A stretch of 64,000 nt of DNA from Bryobacter sp964387685 (GTDB lineage Bacteria; Acidobacteriota; Terriglobia; Bryobacterales; Bryobacteraceae): assembly GCA_964387685.1 (NCBI GenBank), contig CAYLXK010000028.1, positions 1 through 64,000 of the forward strand, in the 5' to 3' direction. A program made the translations under genes and the position numbers. Below are positions 41,760 through 49,394 of the stretch, in pieces; position 1 is the stretch's first letter; every line of letters begins with the position of its first letter. Under the pieces are notes generated by a model. That model was given only the letters and a program-made list of their open reading frames with translations, searched no databases and was not told where the DNA came from.

Positions 41760-44072
41760 ATGCTCGCGCCCTTTCTTTGTCTACTCGCCGCCGCTCCTCC
41801 GCCCCCAGCCCCCGCTCCGGCTCCAGCGCCTGCCCCCAAAGATTTCCACTCTGCCGTCAAGCCGGTCCTCACCAAGAGCTGCTCCCCCTGCCACAACGAT
41901 CGCAATCAGTCCGGCGGCGTAAACATCGTTCCTTTCACTCACCCCGATAGCGTCTCCAGCTATCGCGACGACTGGGAACGCATCATGAAGAAGGTCCGCA
42001 CCGGCGAAATGCCTCCCAAAGGCTTCCCCAAGCCCGCCGACGCCCAGCTCCAGGATCTCCTCAGCTTCGTTCAGTCCGAGTTCGATAAGGCCGACGCTGC
42101 GCTCAAGCCCGATCCCGGCCGCGTCACCGCCCGCCGCCTGAATCGCGCCGAATACACCAACACCGTCCGCGACCTCCTCGGCGTAGATTACGCCGCCGAC
42201 CGCGATTTCCCCGCCGACGATAGCGGCCACGGCTTTGACAACATCGGCGACGTCCTCACCATCTCGCCCATCCTGATGGAAAAATACCTCAAGGCCGCCG
42301 AGAAAATTTCCGCCCGCGCCCTCGGCATTGATCCCCTTCCTAAGAAGCCCATCGAATTCGAATTCCACACCAAGGACCGCAACCTGCGCCGCCTCGGGCC
42401 CTCGGTCGTCGAGGCCTCCCATAACGTCGAATGGGACGCCGAATACCGCATCGTAGTCGGTCTACCCGGCGAGCGTAAGGAAGGCCTCCCCGTCGACATG
42501 GTCTTTTACATGGACGGCAAGCCCCTCTTCCGCCGTCTCATTGAAACCAAGCCCTCCGGTCTCGTCTATTTCAATCCTTACTCGGAAGAAGAATTCCGCG
42601 TTTTCCTGCCCGCCGGCAACCATACCTTACGCGTCATGCTCGAAAACGACCCCTTCGTAAAGACGCTTGAGCCCAAGCAGTACTTCGACAACAAAGTCAA
42701 TAAGTCGATGAACATGATCAAGGTCGTCGGCCCCTATGCCACCGACCAGGTCCCGGCCAGCCGCAAAGCGATCCTCTCCTGCGATCTCAAGTCCCCCGGC
42801 TGCGTCGATTCCATCCTCGCGCGCCTAGCCCGCCGCGCTTGGCGCCGCCCGGTCACCAAGCCCGAAGTCCAGCAGCTCGCCCGCTTCGTCAAGCTCGCCA
42901 AAGAAGACGGTCAAAATGTCGAGCAAGGCCTCTCCGTGGCCATCACTGCGATGCTCGTCAGCCCCCACTTCCTCTTCCGCATCGAACGCGACGTCACCCC
43001 CAACGACCCCTCCGCCATCCACCCCATTTCGGACCTGGAGCTCGCTTCCCGCCTCAGCTATTTCCTCTGGAATTCCATGCCCGACGAGACCCTTCTCAGC
43101 CTCGCCGAAAAGAAACAGCTCCGCGCCCCCGGCGTCCTCCAGGCTCAAATCAAGCGCCTCCTCGCCGACCCCCGCTCCAGTTCTTTGGCGGTCAACTTCG
43201 CCGGCCAGTGGCTGGAAACGCGCAACCTCTCTCAGGTCAAGCCCGATCCTAAGAAGTTCCCCGAGTGGCGCCCGGAACTGCGCGAAGCCATGGAAAAGGA
43301 AACGGCCCTCTTCTTTGAAACTGTGCTCAAGGAAAACCTTTCCATCGCCACTTTCCTCGACGCGAACTTCACCTTCCTCAATGAGCTCCTCGCCAAACAC
43401 TACGGCATCGCCGGCGTCGAAGGCCCCGAGTTCCGCCGTGTCGACCTCGGGGCCAATTCCGCCCAGCGCGGCGGCATCCTCACCCACGCCAGCGTCCTGA
43501 CCGTCTCCAGTTACCCCACCCGCACCTCGCCCGTCATCCGCGGCAAGTTCCTCTTGCAAAATGTCTTCGGCGCGCCCCCTCCGCCCCCGCCCCCCGACGT
43601 TCCGCCTCTTGATGAAGAAAAGGTCGGCGCCAGCGGCTCCTTGCGCGAGCAGCTGGAGGCCCACCGTTCCGCCGCCATGTGCGCCTCCTGCCACCAGCGC
43701 ATGGACTCCATGGGCTTTGCCCTCGAAAACTACGACGCCACCGGCAAATGGCGCGACCTCGACAACAAGTTCTCCATCGACCCCTCCGGTGCCCTGCCCA
43801 ATGGCAAGGCCTTTAAGACTCCCGCCGAACTCCGCGCCATCCTCGCCGCGGACCTCACCGAGTTCGGCCATGCCTTGACGGAGAAAATGCTTATTTACGC
43901 CCTCGGCCGTGGCCTCGAACGCTACGATCGCAAGACCGTCACCGACCTCACCAAAAAACTGGCTGCCCAAGATTGGCGCTTCCAATCTCTCGTTCTCGAG
44001 ATTGCGCAAAGCCTCCCCTTCCAAAGCCGCCGCGCGGAATATAGTAAAGCTAAGGAGCTTGCCAAAAAATGA
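41760..44072 (+). CDS. Planctomycete-type cytochrome c / DUF1592 multidomain protein
   Basis: The 770-residue exported protein has a haem motif Cys39-Ser-Pro-Cys42-His43 in KSCSPCHNDRNQSGGVN. The usual chain of domains follows: DUF1587 (RVTARRLNRAEYTNTVRDLLGVDY), DUF1595, DUF1592 (LASRLSYFLWNSMPDETLLSLA), DUF1588 (RGGILTHASVLTVSSYPTRTSPVIRGKFLLQNVFG) with a second CASCH motif, and DUF1585 at the end. Such proteins are thought to oxidise polymers or sugars but are unproven. The start is uncertain: the ATG at 41760 gives a signal peptide lacking positive charge, and an in-frame start 15 or more bases upstream would add Lys and Tyr. It overlaps the DUF1552 gene by ATGA. Confidence 0.88.
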   Translation: MLAPFLCLLAAAPPPPAPAPAPAPAPKDFHSAVKPVLTKSCSPCHNDRNQSGGVNIVPFTHPDSVSSYRDDWERIMKKVRTGEMPPKGFPKPADAQLQDLLSFVQSEFDKADAALKPDPGRVTARRLNRAEYTNTVRDLLGVDYAADRDFPADDSGHGFDNIGDVLTISPILMEKYLKAAEKISARALGIDPLPKKPIEFEFHTKDRNLRRLGPSVVEASHNVEWDAEYRIVVGLPGERKEGLPVDMVFYMDGKPLFRRLIETKPSGLVYFNPYSEEEFRVFLPAGNHTLRVMLENDPFVKTLEPKQYFDNKVNKSMNMIKVVGPYATDQVPASRKAILSCDLKSPGCVDSILARLARRAWRRPVTKPEVQQLARFVKLAKEDGQNVEQGLSVAITAMLVSPHFLFRIERDVTPNDPSAIHPISDLELASRLSYFLWNSMPDETLLSLAEKKQLRAPGVLQAQIKRLLADPRSSSLAVNFAGQWLETRNLSQVKPDPKKFPEWRPELREAMEKETALFFETVLKENLSIATFLDANFTFLNELLAKHYGIAGVEGPEFRRVDLGANSAQRGGILTHASVLTVSSYPTRTSPVIRGKFLLQNVFGAPPPPPPPDVPPLDEEKVGASGSLREQLEAHRSAAMCASCHQRMDSMGFALENYDATGKWRDLDNKFSIDPSGALPNGKAFKTPAELRAILAADLTEFGHALTEKMLIYALGRGLERYDRKTVTDLTKKLAAQDWRFQSLVLEIAQSLPFQSRRAEYSKAKELAKK

Positions 44073-45430
44073 TCAACCGTAAAGCCCTCGTCTCTCCGAG
44101 CGCCCTCTCCCGCCGCACCCTTCTCCGCGGCCTCGGTACCACCATCGCGTTGCCCGCCCTGGACGCCATGGCCCCCGCCTTCGCCTCTAGCCAGCTTCCC
44201 GGTCCCCGCCCCGTCCGCATGGCCTTTGCCTACGTGCCCAACGGCATGAACATGGAACATTGGACCCCCAAGACGGAAGGCGCCCTCGGCGAGCTCCCCC
44301 GCATCTTGAAGCCGCTCGAGCCCTTCAAGCAAGACCTCACCATCCTTTCCAATCTCACCCACAACACCGGCCGCGCCTTGCTCGACGGCGCCGGCGACCA
44401 CGGCCGTTGCTCCGGCAGCTACCTCACCGGCATCCAGGTCAAGAAGACCTATACCGATATCAAGGCCGGCATCTCGATGGACCAGATCGTCGCCAACAAA
44501 ATCGGCGGCCAGACGCGCTTCCCTTCCCTCGAAGTCGGTCTCGAAGACGCGCGCCAAGCCGGCGATTGCGATTCCGGTTACTCCTGCGCTTACACCAATA
44601 ACCTCGCTTGGCGCAGCGAAACCCAGCCCCTGCCCCCCACCCTCGATCCGCGCCTCATGTTTGAGCGCCTCTTCGGCGACGGCGCCGAACTCACCCCCGA
44701 GCAGCGCTCCCGCCGCAACAAGATGCGCCGCTCGATTCTCGATTTCGTCATGGACGATACCCAGAAGCTCCAGTCCAACCTCGGCCCCACGGACCGCCGC
44801 AAGCTCGACGAGTATCTGTCTTCCATCCGCGAAATCGAACGCATGCTCGAAGCCGCCGAAAAAGACACCCGCCAGATCGAGCCCGGCATGGAAAAACCCT
44901 ACGGCATCCCGGCGGACTTCGCCGAGCACTTCAAGCTCATGACCGACATGATTACCGTCGCCTTCCGCGCCGACCAGTCCCGCATCGTTACCTTCCTGAT
45001 CACGCGCGAAGGCTCCTCCCGCCCCTACCGTGAAATCGGCATCCCCGACGGCCACCATCCCCTCACCCACCACCAGAACAAGGCCGATCTCATTGAGAAG
45101 GTCACCCAGATCAACACCTATCACGTGCAACAATTCGCCGGCTGGGTCGAAAAATTGAAGGCCGCCAAGGAAGGCGATTCGAACGTTCTTGAAAACTCGA
45201 TGATCGTCTACGGCGCCGGCCTCTCCGACGGTAACCGCCACACCCACGAAGACCTCCCCACCTTGATCGCCGGCAACGCCGGCGGCTACATCAAGTCCGG
45301 CCGCCACATCGTTTACCGCCGCGAAACGCCGATGAATAACCTCTTCCTCACCATGATGGACCGCATGGGCGTTCACGTCGAAAACTTCGGCGATTCCACC
45401 GGCCGTGTCGACGGCCTCAATCTCAGCTAA
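44069..45430 (+). CDS. DUF1552 family exported protein
   Basis: The 453-residue protein carries a twin-arginine-like signal (LSRRTLLRGLGTTIALPALDAMAP) and the DUF1552 pattern: RMAFAYVPNGMNMEHWTPK, DLTILSNLTHNTGRALLDGAGDHGRCSGSYLTG, SMDQIVANKIGGQTRFPSLEVGLED and NRHTHEDLPTLIAGNAGG. It resembles DUF1501/sulfatase-fold proteins. Genes for DUF1552 nearly always follow a DUF1592 cytochrome, as here with a four-base ATGA overlap, so the two act as a unit at the envelope. The substrate is unknown. Confidence 0.93.
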   Translation: MINRKALVSPSALSRRTLLRGLGTTIALPALDAMAPAFASSQLPGPRPVRMAFAYVPNGMNMEHWTPKTEGALGELPRILKPLEPFKQDLTILSNLTHNTGRALLDGAGDHGRCSGSYLTGIQVKKTYTDIKAGISMDQIVANKIGGQTRFPSLEVGLEDARQAGDCDSGYSCAYTNNLAWRSETQPLPPTLDPRLMFERLFGDGAELTPEQRSRRNKMRRSILDFVMDDTQKLQSNLGPTDRRKLDEYLSSIREIERMLEAAEKDTRQIEPGMEKPYGIPADFAEHFKLMTDMITVAFRADQSRIVTFLITREGSSRPYREIGIPDGHHPLTHHQNKADLIEKVTQINTYHVQQFAGWVEKLKAAKEGDSNVLENSMIVYGAGLSDGNRHTHEDLPTLIAGNAGGYIKSGRHIVYRRETPMNNLFLTMMDRMGVHVENFGDSTGRVDGLNLS

Positions 45431-45439
45431 GGGACGCGC

Positions 45440-46243
45440 ATGCAAGCCGCTCCCCTGATGCGCCCCTCCATCGGCGTCTGCTTTGACGCCGCCTTCGGGC
45501 AATCGATTGAAGACTTGGTCGCCTTGTCGTTATTGTTCGCGCTCGATAACCGCAACGAATGCCGCGTCGTCGCGCTCGCCACCACGCTCGAAAATCTCGA
45601 TTCCGCCGGCCTCCTCAATGCCTACAACCGCGCCTACGGCGGCCGCCCCATGCCCGTCGGCATGCCTTATGAGAAGAAGCCCGTCGAAACGCCGGCTATC
45701 CTCAAAGCCGCCGTCGAAGGCCTCGACACTGGCGTCAAATCCTTCAAGGACACCGCCGAGCCGCCCAACTTCCTGCGCAACGCCCTCACCGCCCAACACG
45801 ATGGCAACGCCGTCATCATCAGCCTTGGTCCCAATACCAATCTGCGTGGCCTCTTGCACCTTTACGCCGCCAAGCCCTGGGTCGAATCCAAAGTTTTGTT
45901 TCTGATGCAAACCACCCCCGCCAAGCCCGAAGGCTGGCCCAGCCCCTGTAACGCCGTGAGCTCGGCGGACTGTGAAGGCGTCAGCATCGACCTGAAACCC
46001 GAATCCTTCGCCTGGCCCGACACTCCCTGGGCCGACAAGCACCCCCTGGCCAAAGCCTTAGTGCTTCATGGCTCGAAGCCCATCCACCCCGCCAGTTCCC
46101 TCGCCGTCCTTGCCACCGTCCGCCCCAAAGAATTCACTTTCCCCCTGTCGGCCGAACAAAAAGCCGCCGCCCAAAAACTCATCGCCGAATTCGTCCCCGC
46201 CAAACCCATCCCCCGCCAACGCCGCCGCTTCGGTGCCGCGTAA
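45440..46243 (+). CDS. Degenerate nucleoside-hydrolase-like protein
   Basis: The 267-residue protein resembles the inosine-uridine nucleoside hydrolase fold: IGVCFDAAFGQSIEDLVALSLLFAL at the N-terminus replaces the metal-binding DTDxGxDD motif, and ISLGPNTNLRGLLHLYAA matches the family's ALGPLTNLA segment. The first Asp survives but the double Asp is reduced to Glu-Asp, so calcium binding and catalysis are doubtful. No signal peptide is seen, and a Pro/Arg-rich tail ends the protein. It begins nine bases after the DUF1552 gene and is probably co-transcribed with the cytochrome pair. Confidence 0.65.
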   Translation: MQAAPLMRPSIGVCFDAAFGQSIEDLVALSLLFALDNRNECRVVALATTLENLDSAGLLNAYNRAYGGRPMPVGMPYEKKPVETPAILKAAVEGLDTGVKSFKDTAEPPNFLRNALTAQHDGNAVIISLGPNTNLRGLLHLYAAKPWVESKVLFLMQTTPAKPEGWPSPCNAVSSADCEGVSIDLKPESFAWPDTPWADKHPLAKALVLHGSKPIHPASSLAVLATVRPKEFTFPLSAEQKAAAQKLIAEFVPAKPIPRQRRRFGAA

Positions 46244-46255
46244 CGCCGCGATATC

Positions 46256-46789
46256 TTAAGCTGCCGCGCCCACTGGGACCGTCAGGAAAGTCCACGTCAA
46301 TGTGGCGACGTCTACGTGCAGTTGCTGCGAACTTCCGGCTTCATCCGAAATGAGTGGCAGATGTTCCGCAACTATCGAGACACCCGGCCGCAATTCCGCA
46401 TCCAAAGAGGCGACGAGTAAGCGCATTAAGCGGTCGTTGGACGGTCCAATCTTATGCTCTCCGCTTTCCCACTTGGAAATTTTGGTCCGATCCGTATGTA
46501 AATATCCGCCCAGCCTCTCCCCCGTCAATCCAAGATGCTTCCTCAAGTACCGCAATTGTTCGCCGGTCAGGCGCGCTGGACTATTTGCAAGCGCTTGTGC
46601 AATCGTGCGATGAATCTTTGTCATCCGCGGAATTCTCACCTCGCGATTGCCGCAAGCGACGCACTCGCCTACTTCTACTCCCTGGAGGATGACATTCGAC
46701 AAACCGCTCGCGAGGTAACGATAATTTGATTTCTCAAATTGGATCTGGGCCCCGCATTTTCCGCAAGAGCATCCTACTTGTTGTGTCAT
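46256..46789 (-). CDS. MqsA/YgiT-type antitoxin with zinc finger and HTH
   Basis: The 177-residue protein has an N-terminal zinc-finger-like region (CSCGKCG near residues 7-13 and ECVACGN near 42-48) and a C-terminal XRE helix-turn-helix: LTGEQLRYLRKHLGLTGERLGGYLHTDRTKISKWESGEHKIG. This is the layout of MqsA/YgiT antitoxins. The ATG overlaps the end of the upstream DUF4258 gene by four bases, so the two form a toxin-antitoxin pair read toxin first. The last 55 residues are an extra tail. The antitoxin would bind the toxin and repress its promoter. Confidence 0.8.
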   Translation of the reverse strand: MTQQVGCSCGKCGAQIQFEKSNYRYLASGLSNVILQGVEVGECVACGNREVRIPRMTKIHRTIAQALANSPARLTGEQLRYLRKHLGLTGERLGGYLHTDRTKISKWESGEHKIGPSNDRLMRLLVASLDAELRPGVSIVAEHLPLISDEAGSSQQLHVDVATLTWTFLTVPVGAAA

Positions 46790-47100
46790 TTGCGCCTCTC
46801 AAAGACGGTTATGAAAATGGCATCCTCGCTGTCAAACGTGAAAACGACGATCGCCTCCCTTTTATCCAATGTCGTACCTTCAATCCGGTACTTCCATTTC
46901 CCAGTTCGGATATCCGCCTCTGCGGGATCTCGAATGAGCCCAGACCGGCAAACCCTCCACACGTCTTCCATGCTGAATTCGTCGGCTGCCAACTCTTCTT
47001 CGAAGTGCCTTGTGAATCGTACAAACCCCTCCTCGCAGCAATACTGGAGCTTCGACTTTGCCTGACCGCCTGTTAACGGCCCCGACGCTGATGTTGGCAT
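46786..47100 (-). CDS. DUF4258 family putative toxin
   Basis: The 104-residue protein carries a DUF4258-type core: QYCCEEGFVRFTRHFEEELAADEFSMEDVWRVCRSGLIRDPAEADIRTGKWKYRIEG, then EAIVVFTFDSEDAIFITVFERRK. The fold is RelE/MqsR-like and such genes usually sit before an MqsA-like antitoxin, as here (ATGA overlap). The likely role is mRNA cleavage in the cytoplasm, inferred from family and context. The ATG at 47100 overlaps the TAA of the YfhO-like gene (TAATG); no other start lies before the core. The first 13 residues are low complexity. Confidence 0.78.
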   Translation of the reverse strand: MPTSASGPLTGGQAKSKLQYCCEEGFVRFTRHFEEELAADEFSMEDVWRVCRSGLIRDPAEADIRTGKWKYRIEGTTLDKREAIVVFTFDSEDAIFITVFERRK

Positions 47101-49247
47101 TATACCAACCCCCTCCTCCGCCTCCCCCTCCACCACATCCCCACCGGCACCAAGCACCCCAACAAACTCAGCCCCGCCCCCACCGCGAACCCCGGCGCCA
47201 GATACGTCCACTCCACCGTATGCACACCCTTCTCCACCACCACCCCTCGTAAAGCCTCATGCACCGTCAACTTCTCCCCGCGCTTTCCGTCGATCGCCAC
47301 CCGCCACCCTTCTTCATCCGTCTCCGCCAGCACCAGCAACGCCCGGCATGCCGCCCGCACCCGCACCACCACCCGCCCCGGCGTCTCCAGCAAAATCGCC
47401 GCGCCCTCGTCCCCAACACACTCCTCTAGCCGCGGCGCCGCCCCCCGCAGCAGCGCCACCTCCCGCAGTTCAATCGCCGGATTCGCAAACAACGCCCCGT
47501 ACTCTTCCTTCTTCCCGTAGCCCAGCACCCGGTGCACCAGCCTCGCCTTCGGCAGCGCCTCATGCGCATAGCGGAAAACGTTCCCGTGCTTGCCGGCTTG
47601 CACCAACTGCGCATCCTCCCGCGGCGCCGCTCCCCCCACATGGTGCGTGATCCCCATCAGCCGCATGCCCCTCTCGCTCAACGCGTCGAAATTTTGTAAG
47701 TTTTCCGAGATACTCGCCAGATACCCCCCATACACATCCACTCCATGCCAATCCCCGAAGTTATAGGGCACGGTCTTATCGTCCACCGTCACCCGCGCCC
47801 CCTCCGGCAGCGCTTCCCGCAAATCCATATGCTGCGAGAGCGGCGGCGTTAGCTTGCTCACATGCGGATCAAGCCGGTTCGCGGAGTGAAAGTAAGTCAT
47901 GTTGGCCGCTTCCACCATCACCGCCCCCACCAGGCAGTAACTCAGCGCCCGCGAGGTCAACGCACCGCTTAGCCTCGCCGCATAAGCAAAGCCCATCAGC
48001 CCGCTCACCACCGCCACCATCAGCCAACGCTCCTCGAGCGGATGCTGCCCCGGCGGCAGCAATTGCCCCAGCGCAAACAACGCCGTCACCGCCCCCGCAA
48101 AAATCCAATGCGCCCTGTACATCCTCGGCAGCGCCTCATCCCCGCCCGCCCGCAATAAGCGGTCGCAGCCCAATGCCGCCAGCACCGCAAAGCCAAACGT
48201 AAACATTCCCGCCGCCATCGACGGGCTCCGCGCCTTCTCCACCATCGGCACAAAGCTATAAAATAGCGGCTCGATCCCTCCCCACCTTCCTAGCGCATAC
48301 AACGCTCCCGCCAGCCCCACGCCGAAAAACACCTTCACCTCGCGCCGCTGCCATTCCATCCGTAGCGCCAGCACCGCCAGCACCAGCGCCGTCGCCCCTA
48401 GGAACATACTCGTATGCAGGTCCTTGCCCGGCAGCAGAATCCCAAACAACGCGCTCGGCGTATTCGAGTACTGCTCGTGCACGTAGTAAGCCACCGCGTC
48501 CTTCCAGCCCACCGGCTCCTCCATCCCCACCCACCGCACGGCATTTCTTCCGTAGGCGATCCCCGGCAACAGCTGCGCCGCCCCCACCATTCCCGCCGTC
48601 ACAAACACCAGAATCCCCGGCACCCAGCGCAGCGCGATACAAGTCCCCGCCAGCGCCAGGCTCACATAAATCGGCACCTGGTGATGCCCGCTCAACCACG
48701 CCAGTCCCAAAAAGAACCCCGCATAGCTCGCATCCGCCCAGCCCCTTCCGCGCAGCACAAAAAGGAAGCACAACGGCGTCCAGATAATCCCGCAGATCAT
48801 CTGCGGCCAATCGATCGAGCCCAAGAACCCAAACAACCCAAACACCAATCCCCCCAGCACCGCCCCCGTCCGCGCCACCCCCAAGCTCCGTGCCAGCCAA
48901 TACAAGTTCAACGCCGCCACCGCGTGCAGCGCGTAGAACCACCAGTGCAGCGTACTCTGCCTTAACCATCCCCGGCGCAACGGCGCCGCAAACAGAATCC
49001 AGTTCATCGGGTTCACCACGCCCGGCTGCCCCTGCCCGATCAGATTCTGCCCCGCCCACTCATACGGGCTCCACTGCGGGAAGCGCCCCGCATGCCATTC
49101 CCCCGCCTGAAACTGCAACCATGGCAGCACCTGTGCGCGGATGTCCATCGAATTCAGCCACGTATATTGATCCGTAAACAGGATCCGCCAGAAAGCCAAC
49201 GCCATCAGTCCCAGTAGCACCAGCGGACCCCGCGCGCGGCTCACCAT
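47100..49247 (-). CDS. YfhO-like multi-spanning membrane protein
   Basis: The protein of about 715 residues has roughly 13 membrane helices and the YfhO pattern: WRILFTDQYTWLNSMDIRAQVLPWLQFQ, FPQWSPYEWAGQNLIGQGQPGVVNPMNWI, GSIDWPQMICGIIWTPLCFLFVL and LSGHHQVPIYVSLALAG. These are GT-C-like proteins, and YfhO of Gram-positive bacteria helps glycosylate teichoic acids. The C-terminal 200 residues form an outer domain ending with one more helix. I choose ATG 49247 just before the first helix; in-frame GTG (49307) and TTG (49346) starts are possible. The TAA stop overlaps the start of the DUF4258 toxin. Confidence 0.83.
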   Translation of the reverse strand: MVSRARGPLVLLGLMALAFWRILFTDQYTWLNSMDIRAQVLPWLQFQAGEWHAGRFPQWSPYEWAGQNLIGQGQPGVVNPMNWILFAAPLRRGWLRQSTLHWWFYALHAVAALNLYWLARSLGVARTGAVLGGLVFGLFGFLGSIDWPQMICGIIWTPLCFLFVLRGRGWADASYAGFFLGLAWLSGHHQVPIYVSLALAGTCIALRWVPGILVFVTAGMVGAAQLLPGIAYGRNAVRWVGMEEPVGWKDAVAYYVHEQYSNTPSALFGILLPGKDLHTSMFLGATALVLAVLALRMEWQRREVKVFFGVGLAGALYALGRWGGIEPLFYSFVPMVEKARSPSMAAGMFTFGFAVLAALGCDRLLRAGGDEALPRMYRAHWIFAGAVTALFALGQLLPPGQHPLEERWLMVAVVSGLMGFAYAARLSGALTSRALSYCLVGAVMVEAANMTYFHSANRLDPHVSKLTPPLSQHMDLREALPEGARVTVDDKTVPYNFGDWHGVDVYGGYLASISENLQNFDALSERGMRLMGITHHVGGAAPREDAQLVQAGKHGNVFRYAHEALPKARLVHRVLGYGKKEEYGALFANPAIELREVALLRGAAPRLEECVGDEGAAILLETPGRVVVRVRAACRALLVLAETDEEGWRVAIDGKRGEKLTVHEALRGVVVEKGVHTVEWTYLAPGFAVGAGLSLLGCLVPVGMWWRGRRRRGLV

Positions 49248-49394
49248 GGCCAACACTGGCTGAAAAGCACCAGCTATTCTCGCGGCGAAAGTCTCCTCAA
49301 ATTTCACAAACCCTAGTATTACCAAGGGTTTCGCCTTACCGGGCAACTTTGGCCTTTGAATTGTAAAGATTTATTGCGAAAGGACCACTAGTCC

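Noticed and set aside
47098..47103. Perfect TATAAT on the minus strand at the DUF4258 toxin start
   Set aside because: It is formed by the last codon and TAA of the YfhO-like gene running into the ATG (gtaTAATG). No -35 element is 15-19 bases upstream, so coincidence from the stop-start overlap is more likely.
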